A DNA stretch of 64,000 nt, from NCBI GenBank assembly GCA_900110395.1, contig FODP01000016.1, positions 1 to 64,000 of the forward strand, read 5' to 3'. The DNA is from Rhodospirillales bacterium URHD0017. Its GTDB lineage: Bacteria; Pseudomonadota; Alphaproteobacteria; Reyranellales; Reyranellaceae. Each line of letters opens with the position of its first letter. The stretch's first letter is position 1. The position numbers were made by a program, and so were the translations under genes. The notes beneath the pieces were generated by a model that was not told the origin of the DNA, did not search any database, and saw only the letters and a list, made by a program, of their open reading frames with translations. Positions 62,459 to 64,000 of this stretch are shown piece by piece.

Positions 62459-63081
62459 GTCGCGATCACGTAGTTGAGGACGAGCGTCGGCTGCGTGTTG
62501 TTGTGCGCGCCGCCGCCGCCGGCGTTCTGGACGGAGATGCCGGTCGCAGAGCTGGTGGTCGCCTGGAAATATTGGTTCGAGCCATCACCATCGCCTGCGC
62601 GACTTGTGAACGCCGCGGGGGTGCTACCGCCATGCAGGAACTGATGGGAGTGGCCCGGATCGCTGATGCCGTGGCTGTGCGCCGGCATCTCGCCCGTGGC
62701 GAGGGTATGGGTCGCAGCACCACCGGTGCCGCCCAGCGTCGTCCGGTTGGTGACCCCGCCGACCAGGCGGCCCGCGTCGGCGCCGCCCATGTCGTCCTTG
62801 CCGGCGGCGACGCGACCGCGCAGGTCGGGCACATTGAAGGTCGTCGACCCGTCGCCTGGCCCATGAGCCGGGCCGATGGCGGCAAAAAGATCAGCGTAGG
62901 TCGCGCGAGAGACGGCTTGGCCGTTGCAGAGCAGCCAGCCATCCGGCGCCGTCGCACCGGCATACGGCATGACGCAGCCCGGCGGAACGCCGAGCAGCGT
63001 ATTGTAATCGCGGATCAGCACGTTCACCCGCTCGGTGATCGAGCGCGTGTCGGCGGTCACGGGCAGCGCTGGCAGGCTCAT
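62455..63081 (-). CDS. phage tail-collar / microcystin-dependent-type protein
   Basis: 208 residues from ATG 63081. Collar domain near 38-100: MPYAGATAPDGWLLCNGQAV, then SRATYADLFAAIGPAHGPGD and STTFNVPDLRGRVAAGKDDM. A His/Gly-rich tail (EMPAHSHGISDPGHSHQFLH) ends with NNTQPTLVLNYVIAT. The core matches the 58855 protein almost word for word, so the two are paralogues that could give the tail two fibre tips. The N-terminus SITERVNVLIRDYNTLLGVP is shorter than in the paralogue. Confidence 0.85.
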   Translation of the reverse strand: MSLPALPVTADTRSITERVNVLIRDYNTLLGVPPGCVMPYAGATAPDGWLLCNGQAVSRATYADLFAAIGPAHGPGDGSTTFNVPDLRGRVAAGKDDMGGADAGRLVGGVTNRTTLGGTGGAATHTLATGEMPAHSHGISDPGHSHQFLHGGSTPAAFTSRAGDGDGSNQYFQATTSSATGISVQNAGGGGAHNNTQPTLVLNYVIAT

Positions 63082-63101
63082 CCTCCTACGCTCCCTGGCG
63101 G

Positions 63102-63187
63102 GAGCTTCGGAGGACAGGTCCTCGAAGGGCTTGCCCTCCGACCCTCCTTCGCTCCCGAACGAGCTTCGGAGGGCAAGTCCTGCGAAG
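63102..63187. repeat. palindromic repeat cluster between prophage genes
   Basis: Two direct copies starting GAGCTTCGGAGG (63102 and 63161) enclose an exact 12-base inverted pair: CTTGCCCTCCGA (63130-63141) and TCGGAGGGCAAG (63166-63177). Fills most of the 127-base gap between the collar gene and the next virion gene. The layout is that of a mobile interspersed palindrome, unusual inside compact phage late genes. Confidence 0.6.
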
Positions 63188-63208
63188 CTGCGCAGCAGCA
63201 AAGCGGGA

Positions 63209-64000
63209 TCATTGTGCACCTGCCGGCCGGGCGTCGAGATCGTCGATCCCCTGCATGTTCGACCAGGTCGAGCCGGCCGACATGGTCGACCGGACGCGGA
63301 AATAGCGGCCGCTGCCGTAGACGGGGGCGAGGCCCGCCGGCGTGAGACCGACAGCCTCGCCGTAGCTGACGAACGACTGCTGCTGGGTCTCACGCGCGCC
63401 AAGCTGGATCTGCGGGTTTCCCCCGTCGATGACGGGGCGGCAGCCGCGGATCACCGACCGCAGGCCCTTGCCATCGGGGTTGAATTCGCCGGTTTCGACG
63501 GTGGCGGCGAGCGTCGGGCCTGAAAACGATCCGCTTTTGTGCGTCGTGTCGAAGGCGAACAGCAGCAGCGACAGCGCGCCGCTCCAATAGGAGCTGTCGA
63601 GCGGGTAAGGCAGCGTTTCGAGGTTTCCGAACGGGTCCAGCTGCTCGAGCGTGTAGCCCTGCTGGCTCACGCCGCCGAACACGATCTCGCAATTGACCAG
63701 CACGCGCGTCCAGCGATCGGTCCGCCAGTTGTAGATCAACAGGCGGTTGGGCGTGCCGTTGCTGCCGTTGGCCGGATAGGCAAAGACATAGAGCCCGCGC
63801 ACAGGGTCGATCGCCGATGAGCTGCGGAACTGGCTGGTTTCGTCGAAGTCGGCCCAGAAAGTCTTGTCGATCTTGCCGCGGCCGATGGGAACGACCTGCT
63901 GGCCGGCGCGCACCATGTAGAAGCCGGACTTGTGCAGGAAGAACGCCATGTCGAGCAGGCCGGCGACGCTTCCCGGCACGCTGGCACCGATATCGTTGGC
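63209..64000 (-). CDS. phage structural protein, 5' end outside the window
   Basis: The frame is open from the right edge (codons before 63979 continue ANDIGASVPGS) to a stop at 63209, at least 264 residues. Visible: KSGFYMVRAGQQVVPIGRGK, then IDKTFWADFDETSQFRSSSA, GLYVFAYPANGSNGTPNRLL and IYNWRTDRWTRVLVNCEIVF, followed by beta-rich sequence. Such proteins occur in podovirus-like tail or head-tail regions. Family name not certain; it belongs with the collar and lysis genes read in the same direction. Confidence 0.6.
   Translation of the reverse strand, partial: ANDIGASVPGSVAGLLDMAFFLHKSGFYMVRAGQQVVPIGRGKIDKTFWADFDETSQFRSSSAIDPVRGLYVFAYPANGSNGTPNRLLIYNWRTDRWTRVLVNCEIVFGGVSQQGYTLEQLDPFGNLETLPYPLDSSYWSGALSLLLFAFDTTHKSGSFSGPTLAATVETGEFNPDGKGLRSVIRGCRPVIDGGNPQIQLGARETQQQSFVSYGEAVGLTPAGLAPVYGSGRYFRVRSTMSAGSTWSNMQGIDDLDARPAGAQ

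Overview
The window is a GC-rich stretch of chromosome from what looks like an alphaproteobacterium of the Rhodospirillales/Rhizobiales kind. I infer this from the gene families: a COX15-type heme A synthase, an ETF-QO/TPR/IspE gene string, a type-4 uracil-DNA glycosylase, Bug/TctC binding proteins, a CHCC zinc-finger protein and many acyl-CoA genes. A Reyranella-like host would fit, but nothing here proves a genus. Genes are dense, often overlapping by 1-4 bases, with a few decayed stretches.

Layout. 1-350: end of an IS1182-type insertion sequence, cut by the window edge. 475-2650: cupin gene, then a tandem duplication of a small secreted protein whose second copy carries an in-frame stop, plus a small membrane protein. 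2655-18400: housekeeping and redox block, with a 1162-residue FAD/Fe-S oxidoreductase, heme A synthase, Sel1/peptidoglycan-binding protein, ispE, TPR protein, ETF-QO, a MetX-like hydrolase, uracil-DNA glycosylase, a GFA-type protein, a lone molybdenum hydroxylase large subunit and a GNAT enzyme. 18508-22612: LysR regulator divergent from a tripartite tricarboxylate transporter (TctC-TctB-TctA). 22957-24762: ABC exporter.

24871-31610: an oxalate-degradation operon. It holds a GntR regulator, oxalyl-CoA decarboxylase, formyl-CoA:oxalate CoA-transferase, a formyltransferase like the N-terminal domain of 10-formyl-THF dehydrogenase, and formate-THF ligase. The set suggests that oxalate carbon is fed as formyl units into folate one-carbon metabolism. 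A malate synthase at 38 kb fits glyoxylate or C2 use.

31.6-36.8 kb is a decaying region: remnants of a TPR gene, a phenol-degradation-type outer-membrane transporter and another outer-membrane protein surround a patatin-like lipase, a DUF2092/glycine-rich secreted pair and a MarR regulator. 36.8-51.6 kb holds acyl-CoA dehydrogenase, malate synthase, the urate hydroxylase PuuD, a candidate secreted RNase-like toxin with a putative immunity partner (41027-41862), crotonase, MDR and MaoC genes, a PhyH dioxygenase, several lipoproteins, a RidA protein, an SDR, a second Bug-type binding protein and a RES/Xre toxin-antitoxin pair.

After a tRNA-Arg(CCG) gene (52832-52908) the composition drops in GC. 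That stretch carries a PhyH-like gene and an SGNH/MBOAT polysaccharide O-acylation pair. From 57192 to the right edge all genes read leftward and form the late end of a prophage: structural protein, two tail-collar proteins, a GNAT-like protein, a PP-loop sulfotransfer-type protein, a small membrane protein, a lysozyme with a C-terminal membrane segment, and nested Rz/Rz1 spanins. No CRISPR array, rRNA or integrase was seen.
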